Below are positions 49,993 to 57,846 of a stretch of 64,000 bases of DNA, piece after piece (the first letter of the stretch is position 1; each line of letters opens with the position of its first letter). A program made the translations under genes and the position numbers. Source of the stretch: Gp6-AA40 sp035492455 (GTDB lineage Bacteria; Acidobacteriota; Vicinamibacteria; Vicinamibacterales; UBA2999); the NCBI GenBank assembly GCA_035492455.1, contig DATJJE010000012.1:1-64000 (forward strand), given 5' to 3'. The notes under the pieces are model-generated. The model saw only the letters and a program-made list of their open reading frames with translations. It was not told the origin of the DNA and did not search any database.

Positions 49993-51290
49993 ACGCCCAC
50001 CCTGTTCCCTCTATGTCTTCGTGCCGTCACGGTTCGTGACACGAAGTACATCCCGACGCCAATGACCACGAATATCATCGCGAGGCGCACTTCGTTGACG
50101 GGACTCGTCGACACGAGCCACGCGCCGAGGCCGATTGCGGCAATGGACACAAGCGTTGCGGCGGGAATTACAAATGGTGGCGATGGCAGATCGTGCCTGC
50201 GCCGCAGCGCGGGCAGCGCAGCACACGTCGCGATGTACGCGACCAGCCTGACGATGGTGCTGATCGTCAGGGCCGAGAGGAACGTGCTGAACAGCGCGAC
50301 GAGGCCGGCGATCGCAGCAGTAATACCAATCGCCGCGGCCGGCGTGTGGAATCGCGGATGCGTCACGGCAAGGGTCGCCGGAAGCTCGCCGGCGTCTGCC
50401 ATCGCAAACACCAGGCGCGGCGTGGCGAACAGGATGGCATTGAGAATGCCGCCAATCGACACGAGTGCCGCAGCCGCAATGAGCGATTCGCCGGTCGCGC
50501 CGAACATCTGAAACGCCGCATCCGAGAGAGGCCTCGCCGCACCCGCGAGGTCGGGAACGGTTCCGATGCAGACCGCCTGCACGGCGACGTACAGCACCGT
50601 GACGACGGTCATACCGACGATGAGCGCGAACGGCAGATCGCGATGCGGATTTCGCATCTCGCCACTGGGAATCACGGCGCCTTCAAACCCCATGTAGGCG
50701 AACACGAGCAGCAGCGTCGCCTGGGAAAACGAGCGGTACGACGGCACGATCGGCGACGCGGAACGGCTCGGGTCGACGAAAAATGCGCCGGCGAGCACCA
50801 GCGCAAAAAGCGGAAGCAGCTTGCCGACGGTCAGCAGATTGGTTGTGGCAGCGGACGTGCGCAGGCCGACGATGTTGACGACAGCCAACACGCTGACGAG
50901 CACGACGATGGCGACCGCGCGCCCGGCGTCGGCGCCGGCGGCCGGTACAAAGAACGCGAGATACGTGACGAAGAGATTCGTCAGCGACGCGAACCCCATG
51001 ATGCGCGCAATCCACATCAACCAGCCGACCTCGAACCCGATCAGCGGACCGAAGGCGACGCGCGCGTAGACGTAGGGGCCGCCGGTCGCACCGAAACGGC
51101 TGCCCACCTCGGCGAAGCACAGAACGACAAGGCCGATGGCGACCGCAGCGAGGACATACGCGCCGAGGCTATATGTCCCGGCCAGTGCGTACACCTGCGA
51201 CGGCAGTCCGAAGATGCCGGCGCCTACGACGGAGTTGATGACAAGCGCAACGAGATCCCAGCGCCGAAGATCGCGGACAAGCGGCAGCAC
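49989..51290 (-). CDS. APC-family amino acid permease
   Basis: A 433-residue inner-membrane protein with about 12 transmembrane helices. The first helix has the substrate-binding unwound segment NSVVGAGIFGLPSQV (VVGAGIFGLP), which is the family's G-(S/A)-G-I-(F/W) signature. Others include GVGWLMWIARIMGF and LLVFAYMGFEGAVIPSGEMRNPHRDLPFALIVGM. It probably takes up an amino acid or related cation. I chose GTG 51290 because the upstream frame is low-quality and runs into the 2TM gene, which ends 2 bases earlier at 51292. Confidence 0.92.
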   Translation of the reverse strand: MLPLVRDLRRWDLVALVINSVVGAGIFGLPSQVYALAGTYSLGAYVLAAVAIGLVVLCFAEVGSRFGATGGPYVYARVAFGPLIGFEVGWLMWIARIMGFASLTNLFVTYLAFFVPAAGADAGRAVAIVVLVSVLAVVNIVGLRTSAATTNLLTVGKLLPLFALVLAGAFFVDPSRSASPIVPSYRSFSQATLLLVFAYMGFEGAVIPSGEMRNPHRDLPFALIVGMTVVTVLYVAVQAVCIGTVPDLAGAARPLSDAAFQMFGATGESLIAAAALVSIGGILNAILFATPRLVFAMADAGELPATLAVTHPRFHTPAAAIGITAAIAGLVALFSTFLSALTISTIVRLVAYIATCAALPALRRRHDLPSPPFVIPAATLVSIAAIGLGAWLVSTSPVNEVRLAMIFVVIGVGMYFVSRTVTARRHRGNRVGV

Positions 51291-51291
51291 G

Positions 51292-51771
51292 CTATGGGAA
51301 ATACTCGTCGTATTGAATGCGGATGTTTTCGAGGGCGCTCTTCGCCCTCGCGATGGAGGCGGGCTGCGCGTCGCCGCCGAACAAGTCGGCCTGCAGCGCA
51401 CCGAGCGCAGCCAGGCAGGCCGTGGCCCGCGCCTGATGATCCGACAGCTTCAGGATCGAGTTGATTCCCGTCGCCAGCGTGCCGGCAAGCGTCAGCACGG
51501 CAATGATGCCGCAGACGTTCCGCCAGCCGCGCGCCAGTTCCGCCGGTACGCGTCCCGTCGTCGCCTGTGCGGTTCGCGCCGCGACCGCGCCGCCCCGAAA
51601 TGCATCGCCGGCCAGCGTTGTCGAGACGGCGCCGCACAGCAACCCAATCAACAGGAGCGCGCTGCTGACCCGGCGATAGCGGCGTCCGGCACGGCGTACT
51701 TGCTGGACGGCCTCGCGAATATGTTCAACCAGCCGCTCACGATCGGACTCGAGAGTGTCGACACCGGCCAT
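51292..51771 (-). CDS. Two-transmembrane SLATT-like protein
   Basis: A 159-residue protein with a helical charged N-terminus (LESDRERLVEHIREAVQQVRRAGRRYRR), two transmembrane helices (SALLLIGLLCGAVSTTLAG and CGIIAVLTLAGTLATGI), and a helical C-terminus (LENIRIQYDEYFP). The layout of SLATT/DUF4231-type two-TM proteins is similar, but I cannot confirm this by sequence alone. No nucleotidyltransferase or SMODS partner is next to it; neighbours are a permease and a cupin. SD GAGGAG precedes ATG. Confidence 0.65.
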   Translation of the reverse strand: MAGVDTLESDRERLVEHIREAVQQVRRAGRRYRRVSSALLLIGLLCGAVSTTLAGDAFRGGAVAARTAQATTGRVPAELARGWRNVCGIIAVLTLAGTLATGINSILKLSDHQARATACLAALGALQADLFGGDAQPASIARAKSALENIRIQYDEYFP

Positions 51772-51798
51772 GGCACCACTCCTCGGGGGAACGCGCGG

Positions 51799-52272
51799 TT
51801 ATTTCGTCGAACGTTGATCGGCGAGCGGCAGCCACAGCGTGATGCGATCCTCGTTGCCAATCACGCGCGTGATGTGTCCCTTTCCTGTGAGATCCTCGGC
51901 CAGCTCGATGTGCCCTGGCTCGAGCGGGATCTTCTTGCCCCCCGCGACCTCAACCTCGCCGCGTCCGCTCAGCGTGATCACGTACTGACGCTGCGGCGCC
52001 GTATGCCAGTCCTGCACCGTGCCCGGTTTTCCGCGATGCAGCTCGGCACCCGTGATCTTCATCAGCTGCGCGACGTCGCGGCTGCCATTCATGGCGAACT
52101 TCGCTTCGACGTCCTCGGTGTGGGTCTGATTGTCGGGACCGGTAAACATCCGCGTCACGAACACGGCCTTGCGCGCCTGCGCGGATGCGACGTCGTGTCC
52201 GGTGGCCAGGCCGGCCACGTAACAGAACGCACCAACGATCACGATCACCGGCCATCTCTGTACGGGTTTCAT
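51799..52272 (-). CDS. Secreted cupin-domain protein, second copy
   Basis: A 157-residue exported protein. The signal is residues 1-32 (VVASAQ-type, ending VASAQ). The cupin core WHTAPQRQYVITLSGRGEVEVAGG and LEPGHIELAEDLTGKGHITRV closely matches the protein at 15353-15823. Both share VTRMFTG/MTRIYTG at their start. It sits in a different neighbourhood (RidA, DUF3237), so the cupin has been duplicated and distributed. Its start overlaps the RidA stop by ATGA. It is likely a metal-dependent periplasmic protein of unknown substrate. Confidence 0.8.
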   Translation of the reverse strand: MKPVQRWPVIVIVGAFCYVAGLATGHDVASAQARKAVFVTRMFTGPDNQTHTEDVEAKFAMNGSRDVAQLMKITGAELHRGKPGTVQDWHTAPQRQYVITLSGRGEVEVAGGKKIPLEPGHIELAEDLTGKGHITRVIGNEDRITLWLPLADQRSTK

Positions 52273-52679
52273 GTGCCGCTCCTCTCAACAATGGCATCCG
52301 CTTCGATCTCGACAAGCATCTCCGGGCTGACGAATCCGCTGACGCCGATCATCGCCGTCGCCGGTCGTATGTCGCCGAACACCTCGCCATGCGCACGGCC
52401 GACCTGTTCCCAGTGCGCCGCGATGTCGACGACATACATGCGCGTGCGCACGACATGGCGCATCGACGCGCCCGCCTTCGCCAGCGCCGCCGCAATGTTG
52501 CTCAGCGCCTGTTTCGCCTGAAGGTAGGCATCGCCCACACCGACGATACGGCCATCGGGCCCTGTTGCCGTCGTGCCGGAGACCCAGAGCATGTCGCCGA
52601 CCCGCACCATGCGCGAGTAGCCGACCACCGGTTCCCAGCGTGTGCCGCTGGAGAAATTTTCGCGATCGAACAGGGACAC
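52269..52679 (-). CDS. RidA/YjgF-family protein
   Basis: A 136-residue cytosolic protein of the Rid superfamily. The motifs VRVGDMLWVSGTTATGPDG, QAKQALSNIAAALAKAGASMRHVVRTRMYV and RPATAMIGVSGFVSPEMLVEIEADAIV include the C-terminal IEADAIV and the S-G-(T/F) loop of the family. The conserved arginine in the RidA active site (for imine/enamine deamination) would be in VVRTRMY; the family-typical residue is present. Start GTG 52679; a second Rid-like role could be as paralogue of an RidA elsewhere in the genome. It follows DUF3237 with no gap. Confidence 0.88.
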   Translation of the reverse strand: MSLFDRENFSSGTRWEPVVGYSRMVRVGDMLWVSGTTATGPDGRIVGVGDAYLQAKQALSNIAAALAKAGASMRHVVRTRMYVVDIAAHWEQVGRAHGEVFGDIRPATAMIGVSGFVSPEMLVEIEADAIVERSGT

Positions 52680-53180
52680 TTATTTCACCGCGAACACGTC
52701 GTACTTCACGTCCGTACCGACGCGTTCACCAATGGCCACCGCCTGCAGGCGTGTCAGCCACGTGTATCGCTGATCTCCGGTCTCAAACAACGGCGCGGCG
52801 CGCAGCGTCGCACCTTGTGCGGTCGTCTGGCCAATGCCGTTGTAGGTAACGAGGATCAACGCGCCGTCGTCGGTGCGCAGCGTGATTCGCACGTCGAGCT
52901 TATAGCTGCCGTCCGCGCGATTGGTGATCCAGTCGCCGGCGGGCGTCTGCACGGTCGCCTTCAAACGCGCTCCTTCGAAGCGCCCGCCGTTGATCTGAAC
53001 AATGGTTCTCGTGCCCTGCGGTCCGTTCTCGACGACAGTGCGCGTGCCGGTCTGGACACGCATCGTGCCGAGATACTCAAAGCCGGGCGGTGCCGGCGAG
53101 GTGGACGCTTTCTGTGCGACGGCCGTGGTTGCAGACGCCGCGACCCCCACACCAACGAACAACGCGATGGCCAGACGCAC
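52680..53180 (-). CDS. Secreted DUF3237-family protein
   Basis: A 166-residue exported protein with a signal (VRLAIALFVGVGVAASATTAVAQ). The mature part resembles DUF3237/UPF0311: FEYLGTMRVQTGTRTVVENGPQGTRTIVQINGGRFEG, LKATVQTPAGDWITNRADGSYKLDVRITLRTDDGALILVTYNGI and RTAPLFETGDQRYTWLTRLQAVAIG. These describe an eight-stranded beta barrel of unknown function, usually cytosolic. SD GGAGG precedes GTG. The neighbouring RidA and cupin genes suggest small reactive-metabolite handling. Confidence 0.85.
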   Translation of the reverse strand: MRLAIALFVGVGVAASATTAVAQKASTSPAPPGFEYLGTMRVQTGTRTVVENGPQGTRTIVQINGGRFEGARLKATVQTPAGDWITNRADGSYKLDVRITLRTDDGALILVTYNGIGQTTAQGATLRAAPLFETGDQRYTWLTRLQAVAIGERVGTDVKYDVFAVK

Positions 53181-53191
53181 CGTGTCCTCCT

Positions 53192-54379
53192 TCAGGTATG
53201 TGAGACGAGCTTCCCGGCGAGAATCGTTGCGCTCGGAAAAAACCGCTGCCGGCCCCGAATCGTGCCCGTGAAGTTATCGAGGAATTCGAAATCTCCTTCA
53301 CGCAGCTCCAGCACCGCAACGTCGGCCGGCGCACCCACCTTCAACGTCCCGCGATTGCGGAACACCGGAAACACGCGCGACGCGTTCGTCGTCACACACG
53401 CGACCGCCTGCGGCACGGTCATGCCGTAGCCGAGCAGCTTGGACATGCAGTTCGGCAGGTCGATGACACCAGTCTGGCGGCTGTTGGTGTTCCAGTCCGT
53501 TGAGAACGTGTCCGGCCAGAACTTCGTCTTCATGATCGTGTCAACGGTGTCCCATCGCATATGGCCCGTCTGACCGTTTCCGACATCGAACCACACACCG
53601 CGCTGCCTGGCGGCGACGACCGCTGGGAGCAGGCGCCCGTTGTCATCGACGATGCTGTTTGGCGGCGGCGCGAACATGTGGGTGACGATGTCGCCGCGCT
53701 TGAGCAGCTGCAACAGTCTCGACAGCGGCGAAATGGTCTGGCCCATGTGGATCATCAGCGGAACATTGAAGGCGGTCGCCACCTCCTGCGCGCGACGGAG
53801 CACTTCGTAGTCGTTGTTGCCCGCCACGTCGCGTGAAAGGCGCGCCTTCACGCCGACGATGTAGTCACGATGTTTCGTCAGGGCGTCGCGCGCGGCGGCG
53901 ACGTCGGCGCGAGCGAGATCCATCGTGTCGCCCTCCGGCAGGAGGCCGGCGCGTCCGATGTTGAGGAGCACACGTGCCTGCTGCGGGGCGGACCGCGCAA
54001 TCGCGATCGTGTCATCGATCCGATCGGCGCCCTGCGTACCGGCATCGATCCAGCCAGTGACACCGTCCTGCAGCACGAGCGATGCACCCTCCGCGGATCG
54101 ACCGACATGCGTATGAATATCGAGAAGACCGGGAACGACAAGCTTGCCGCGCGCATCGAACGTTGCCCGGGCGTCACCCGCGATGTTGGAGTTGATTGCC
54201 GTGATTCGTCCGGACGAGATCGCGACGTCGCTGACCGCGTCCAGTCGTGCCGCGGGATCGATGACGCGTCCGCCCTTGATGATCAGGTCGTAGCGCGCCG
54301 CTTGTGCGCGCAACCGCGTGAAGTGCAGCGACGCAAACGTCGCTGCGGAGGCGGACAGAAAGCGGCGCCGGGTGAGCAT
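53192..54379 (-). CDS. Tat-exported amidohydrolase/deacetylase
   Basis: A 395-residue protein with a Tat signal (RRRFLSASAATFASLHF). The amidohydrolase domain has the metal motif DIHTHVG, the carboxylated-lysine-like segment YIVGVKARLS, and MIHMGQT, IVTHMFA and STDWNTNS (terminal Asp). This pattern resembles the deacetylase/dihydroorotase-like branch, which acts on N-acyl-amino acid or allantoin-like amides. Substrate unknown. It is the third Tat/Sec-exported amidohydrolase in the window. The preceding methyltransferase gene ends 15 bases away; it is likely in the same transcript. Confidence 0.85.
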   Translation of the reverse strand: MLTRRRFLSASAATFASLHFTRLRAQAARYDLIIKGGRVIDPAARLDAVSDVAISSGRITAINSNIAGDARATFDARGKLVVPGLLDIHTHVGRSAEGASLVLQDGVTGWIDAGTQGADRIDDTIAIARSAPQQARVLLNIGRAGLLPEGDTMDLARADVAAARDALTKHRDYIVGVKARLSRDVAGNNDYEVLRRAQEVATAFNVPLMIHMGQTISPLSRLLQLLKRGDIVTHMFAPPPNSIVDDNGRLLPAVVAARQRGVWFDVGNGQTGHMRWDTVDTIMKTKFWPDTFSTDWNTNSRQTGVIDLPNCMSKLLGYGMTVPQAVACVTTNASRVFPVFRNRGTLKVGAPADVAVLELREGDFEFLDNFTGTIRGRQRFFPSATILAGKLVSHT

Positions 54380-54394
54380 GATGGGAACGAGATC

Positions 54395-55060
54395 CTACTC
54401 GGAAACCGGTCCTCGCCGAAGCACGCACCAGGTACCCTCGCCCGCCCGACTCGCAATTCCGCGCCAGCTACCCGGCAGCGCTGCGAGGAGGTCGTCTGGA
54501 GACAGATGAATCGGCGTCTGCTCGCCGCTGCTGTTGACCCAGACGATGGCTGCGCCGCGCGACAGCACGCGCGCCACTTCGGCAGGAAATAGAAATGCGT
54601 TGATGAGCACAACGGCCATCGCGGATGCATCGCGGACCGGCAGCCTCGCCGCGTCTGCCTGAACGCGATGCGCGGGAACCGAGGGCGCCCGCTGCAGCAT
54701 CGACAGCGAGAGATCGACCGCGAGTACTTGCGGGAATCGCTGCGCGATGAGACCCGAGTAGGTGCCGATCCCGCTGCCCACTTCGATGGCGAGTCCAGCA
54801 CCGATGTGCAACGGGTCGAGACCGCGCGACAGCGCATCCGTCACGACAGCAGTTCGCTCGCGCGATGTACGCGTGTGCCATTCACTGGCGAGATCGTCGA
54901 AGAATGCGGCGACCTCGCTGCGCAGCTCGCCAGTCCAGCCGCCCGGCTCCAGGCCAGCGGCGCGTCTGGTGGCGATGCGCATCGGATGATCAGGAGTGCC
55001 GGAGCCGGAGGATTGATGCCCCTCGATTACCACCGCAGGGAGGTAGTGAATGGGTCCCAT
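54395..55060 (-). CDS. SAM-dependent methyltransferase
   Basis: A 221-residue enzyme with the class I SAM motif AIEVGSGIGTYSGL (about 104-117), the second motif VLAVDLSLSMLQRA and post-I ADAARLPVRDASAMAVVLINAFLFP, as in small-molecule methyltransferases. There is no signal, so it is cytosolic. The start is ATG 55060 (TAATG overlap with the zinc-ribbon stop); the longer frame includes the zinc ribbon in another frame. Near the zinc-ribbon and amidohydrolase genes, its substrate could be an amide or carboxylate metabolite. Confidence 0.82.
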   Translation of the reverse strand: MGPIHYLPAVVIEGHQSSGSGTPDHPMRIATRRAAGLEPGGWTGELRSEVAAFFDDLASEWHTRTSRERTAVVTDALSRGLDPLHIGAGLAIEVGSGIGTYSGLIAQRFPQVLAVDLSLSMLQRAPSVPAHRVQADAARLPVRDASAMAVVLINAFLFPAEVARVLSRGAAIVWVNSSGEQTPIHLSPDDLLAALPGSWRGIASRAGEGTWCVLRRGPVSE

Positions 55061-55368
55061 TAACGCGTCGTCTCGTACCAGTCGTCGTGCAGCGACCACT
55101 CGTGGCACCGCAGGCAGGAAGTCCAGCGCCACTGATGCTTGCATCCCGGACACTGCCCGCGGGTGGCGAACGTGTTCCACACCGTTCCGCAGCTCCTGAA
55201 TGGAGGCTCCGGACCATCGACCGAATCACAGGACCAGCGGCTCGAAGGTGACGGCCGCCATCCACATCGCGGACATCTGATCGAGCTGGTGGCGTCTTCG
55301 TCTTCTTCGGACTCCGTGACGATGACCTCGTCCGGCGTACGCTCGCCCTTCAAGAGCTGCCATGACAT
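55060..55368 (-). CDS. Small zinc-ribbon protein
   Basis: A 102-residue protein with several CxxC pairs: CPRC (about 32-35), CPGC (about 73-76) and CLRC (about 85-88), and lone cysteines (WSCD, RSCG). These are consistent with one or two zinc-ribbon knuckles. Its acidic N-terminus (VTESEEDEDA) and closing WSLHDDWYETTR are not diagnostic. It may bind RNA or protein. The start at ATG 55368 is supported by the second ATG at this position. The stop overlaps the methyltransferase by 1 base (TAATG), so it is coupled. Confidence 0.7.
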   Translation of the reverse strand: MSWQLLKGERTPDEVIVTESEEDEDATSSIRCPRCGWRPSPSSRWSCDSVDGPEPPFRSCGTVWNTFATRGQCPGCKHQWRWTSCLRCHEWSLHDDWYETTR

Positions 55369-55386
55369 GGCGCTAATCTAGTGTCG

Positions 55387-55737
55387 ATGACCGGCGGTCG
55401 TCGCCGCAACTCGCTCGCCGTCACGGACGCGTTCAAGGCGTTCGTCCTCGATCAGCTTGGGGAAGTGGGTGACATCATGCCGCGCTCGATGTTCGGCGGA
55501 GTCGGCCTCTACCACCGCGGTGTCTTCTTCGGCATTGTCGCCCGCGACGTGCTGTATCTGAAGGTGGACGACTCGAACAGAACGGACTACGAGAGGGCCG
55601 GCATGAAGCCGTTCAAGCCGTATCCAAACCGGCCGACGACGATGCAGTACTACGCGGTACCCGTTCAGGTGCTGGAGAGCGCGATCGACCTGGCGAGATG
55701 GGCGCGCAAGTCGATCGCGGTTGCCGCAGCGAAGTAG
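55387..55737 (+). CDS. TfoX N-terminal-domain protein
   Basis: A 116-residue cytosolic protein of the TfoX/Sxy N-terminal family. The signature is MFGGVGLYHRGVFFGIVARDVLYLKVDDSNR and then MKPFKPYPNRPTTMQYYAVPVQVLE. Single-domain members are often found without the C-terminal competence-related domain, so a role in competence is not shown. I prefer ATG 55387 because TAATCT (55374-55379) lies 7 bases before it and there is no Shine-Dalgarno, fitting a leaderless start; GTG 55381 is the alternative. Convergent with the cytochrome/propeller gene 3 bases beyond its stop. Confidence 0.88.
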   Translation: MTGGRRRNSLAVTDAFKAFVLDQLGEVGDIMPRSMFGGVGLYHRGVFFGIVARDVLYLKVDDSNRTDYERAGMKPFKPYPNRPTTMQYYAVPVQVLESAIDLARWARKSIAVAAAK

Positions 55738-55740
55738 CAG

Positions 55741-57834
55741 CTACTTCGCGAGCGGATTCGGCCGCATCTGCAGCTTTACGACCTTCGGACGCGATCCCTT
55801 GCCGCCTTCCTGATGCCACGGCGTGTACATGGAGTAACTCGTCCACATGCCGCGTCCCTTCCAGCCGGCGTTCGGATCATCGATGCGTCCATCGATGTGC
55901 CGCGCATGGAAACCGAGCGGATACGGCACGCGCAGCGTCAAGGCCTTCATCTGCCCATTCTGCGGCTGCAGGACGAAGAAGGAATCAGCGTTGACGTCGC
56001 CGGCCAGCAGGACATCCTTGCCAAGGCCGAGCGCGTCGTGGTGATCGATGTTCGTGAGATACAGCATGTCGGTGCTGACCTCGCGCGACGGCGCCGCTCC
56101 TTTGAATGACGGACCGGGTTTCGTGTAGACGGTCCACCCTTCAGGGCACTGCTGTCCGGTTGCCGTCGGACCATTGAGCACCTTGCACTTGCGGCGGTCG
56201 AAGCTGAGGATCTCGTGGACACCGCGCCAGTTCTGGTAGACAACGCCGTTGCTGTCGATGGCGACACCTCCCGAATATTTCAACGCGGCTTTCGATGGCG
56301 GCGGTATGTAGACCTCGGCCTTGCACGACGCCGGCGGGTTGGCGCCCCGTTCGAGCCGAACGAGCGTCTGGTCATCGTGACCGATGCCCGAGCACCAGAT
56401 GCTGCCGTCGGTCGGACTGATCCCGATGGCATAACATCCGAATTCGATGCGGTGATCCTTCGTTGCGTCCACCGGCTGATTCGGCTCCGTCCAGCCGGTC
56501 GAGATCTTGCCGTCGCCGTTTGTATCAACGACGCCCGGACACCATCCCTGCGACGCGCCCGCGTCGTGCGTCTTGTCGAAGGCAACGGTGTCGAGCCAAC
56601 CGACGGCGTCGTCCTGCCCGAAGACCAGGTTGTCGTGTTCGTCGAACATGTTATGGTCCGCGGCAAAGCAGCTGTCGATCATCGTGATCTTTTTCGTCTT
56701 CGGATCGAGCAATTCGATCTGCCGCGCGCTGGGGCCCTCCATCGGGAAATACTTCGCAAACTTGTTCGCCGGGTCCTTGCAGTACGCGGGCTGATCCTTC
56801 GGCGCGCGGATTCGCGCGGTCACCCAGACATGTCCTTTCACATCCATCGCCACACTGCGTGGATCGGCCTGCCGCTGCCAGATCTTCTCGCTGCCCCAGT
56901 ACGGCGAAGCGGGCGTATTCGCATCGAGCACCGGGCCGTTCGACGGAAGCTTGATCTCACTCGTCGTGTTCGTGCGCGGATCGAGCACCGCCAGGATGTC
57001 GGAGCTCTGGTACGGTCCGTACACCAACCCGTTCGCGTTGTATGTTGGATTGCGCTCGTCGGTGGCGGCCGCATCGCTGCGGCGACTTGTCGGCAGTCCC
57101 CAGTCCCACATGGAGATCACGAGGTTGCGTTCGACACCCACGGGACGAGGCGGGGCTTCAGGATATGCGCCGGCGGCGATTCGATCCGTCCAATCGGCAA
57201 ACGCCTTGCGCTGCTCACCGAGACCTTTGAAGACATTGCTCATGTTGGCCCCGTTGGGACCCATCGCCGTGTGGCGATCCCATGCGTCGAGCATCGAGGC
57301 CAGCGAGCCCTTGGGAATTTCACGAGTCGCCTTGGTGCCGACCTGATGGCATGAGAAGCACGCTTTCGTCTCGAGCGCGAACTCCTGCGGCGAGTGTTCG
57401 CCTTTCGGAATCTCGAGCAGGCTCAACCAGTAGTTGGCGGGATAGATCTGCGCCGCGGCGCGGCCATCCGGCGCCACTACGCCTTTGAGATCGAGACGCT
57501 GTCCCGGTTTCGCGTTGACGCGCGGCGAGTCGACGAGTCCGTAGCCGCGCACGAATACCTGATAGTTCGCCTGCGGCAGGTCGGGCAGGACGTATCGCCC
57601 CTGATCGTCGGTGACGACCATCTTCGCGAACTTGGCGGGCAGATCGGTCGTCTCGGCGATTACCCACACGCCAGCTTCCGCACCTTTGGCGCTGCCAACG
57701 GTGCCGCCGATGTCGTCGGCGTCAATGGCAACCGCGCCGCTACTCTGCTGCTGCGCGGCAACCCAGTTGAAGGAGATCACCAATGCGGCCGCCACGACCA
57801 GGGAACCCAGTCTCGGACTGACAAGCGACTTCAT
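55741..57834 (-). CDS. Secreted protein with carboxypeptidase-regulatory, heme-binding and propeller regions
   Basis: A 697-residue exported protein. After the signal (1-27, AAQQQ), a carboxypeptidase-regulatory-like Ig domain (about 40-120; GTVGSAKGAEAGVWVIAE) precedes a single c-heme motif CFSCH (about 156-160). The rest carries repeated propeller-like segments (GPYQSSDILAVLDPRTNTTSEIKLPSNG, GHVWVTAR, GDGKISTGWTEPNQP and GVVYQNW). Its C-terminus has HIDGRIDDPNAGWKGRGMW. ATG 57834 has the SD GGAGGAGC. Members are widespread among Acidobacteria with no known function; a single heme suggests electron transfer from a substrate-binding propeller. Confidence 0.85.
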   Translation of the reverse strand: MKSLVSPRLGSLVVAAALVISFNWVAAQQQSSGAVAIDADDIGGTVGSAKGAEAGVWVIAETTDLPAKFAKMVVTDDQGRYVLPDLPQANYQVFVRGYGLVDSPRVNAKPGQRLDLKGVVAPDGRAAAQIYPANYWLSLLEIPKGEHSPQEFALETKACFSCHQVGTKATREIPKGSLASMLDAWDRHTAMGPNGANMSNVFKGLGEQRKAFADWTDRIAAGAYPEAPPRPVGVERNLVISMWDWGLPTSRRSDAAATDERNPTYNANGLVYGPYQSSDILAVLDPRTNTTSEIKLPSNGPVLDANTPASPYWGSEKIWQRQADPRSVAMDVKGHVWVTARIRAPKDQPAYCKDPANKFAKYFPMEGPSARQIELLDPKTKKITMIDSCFAADHNMFDEHDNLVFGQDDAVGWLDTVAFDKTHDAGASQGWCPGVVDTNGDGKISTGWTEPNQPVDATKDHRIEFGCYAIGISPTDGSIWCSGIGHDDQTLVRLERGANPPASCKAEVYIPPPSKAALKYSGGVAIDSNGVVYQNWRGVHEILSFDRRKCKVLNGPTATGQQCPEGWTVYTKPGPSFKGAAPSREVSTDMLYLTNIDHHDALGLGKDVLLAGDVNADSFFVLQPQNGQMKALTLRVPYPLGFHARHIDGRIDDPNAGWKGRGMWTSYSMYTPWHQEGGKGSRPKVVKLQMRPNPLAK

Positions 57835-57846
57835 GTGCTCCTCCAA

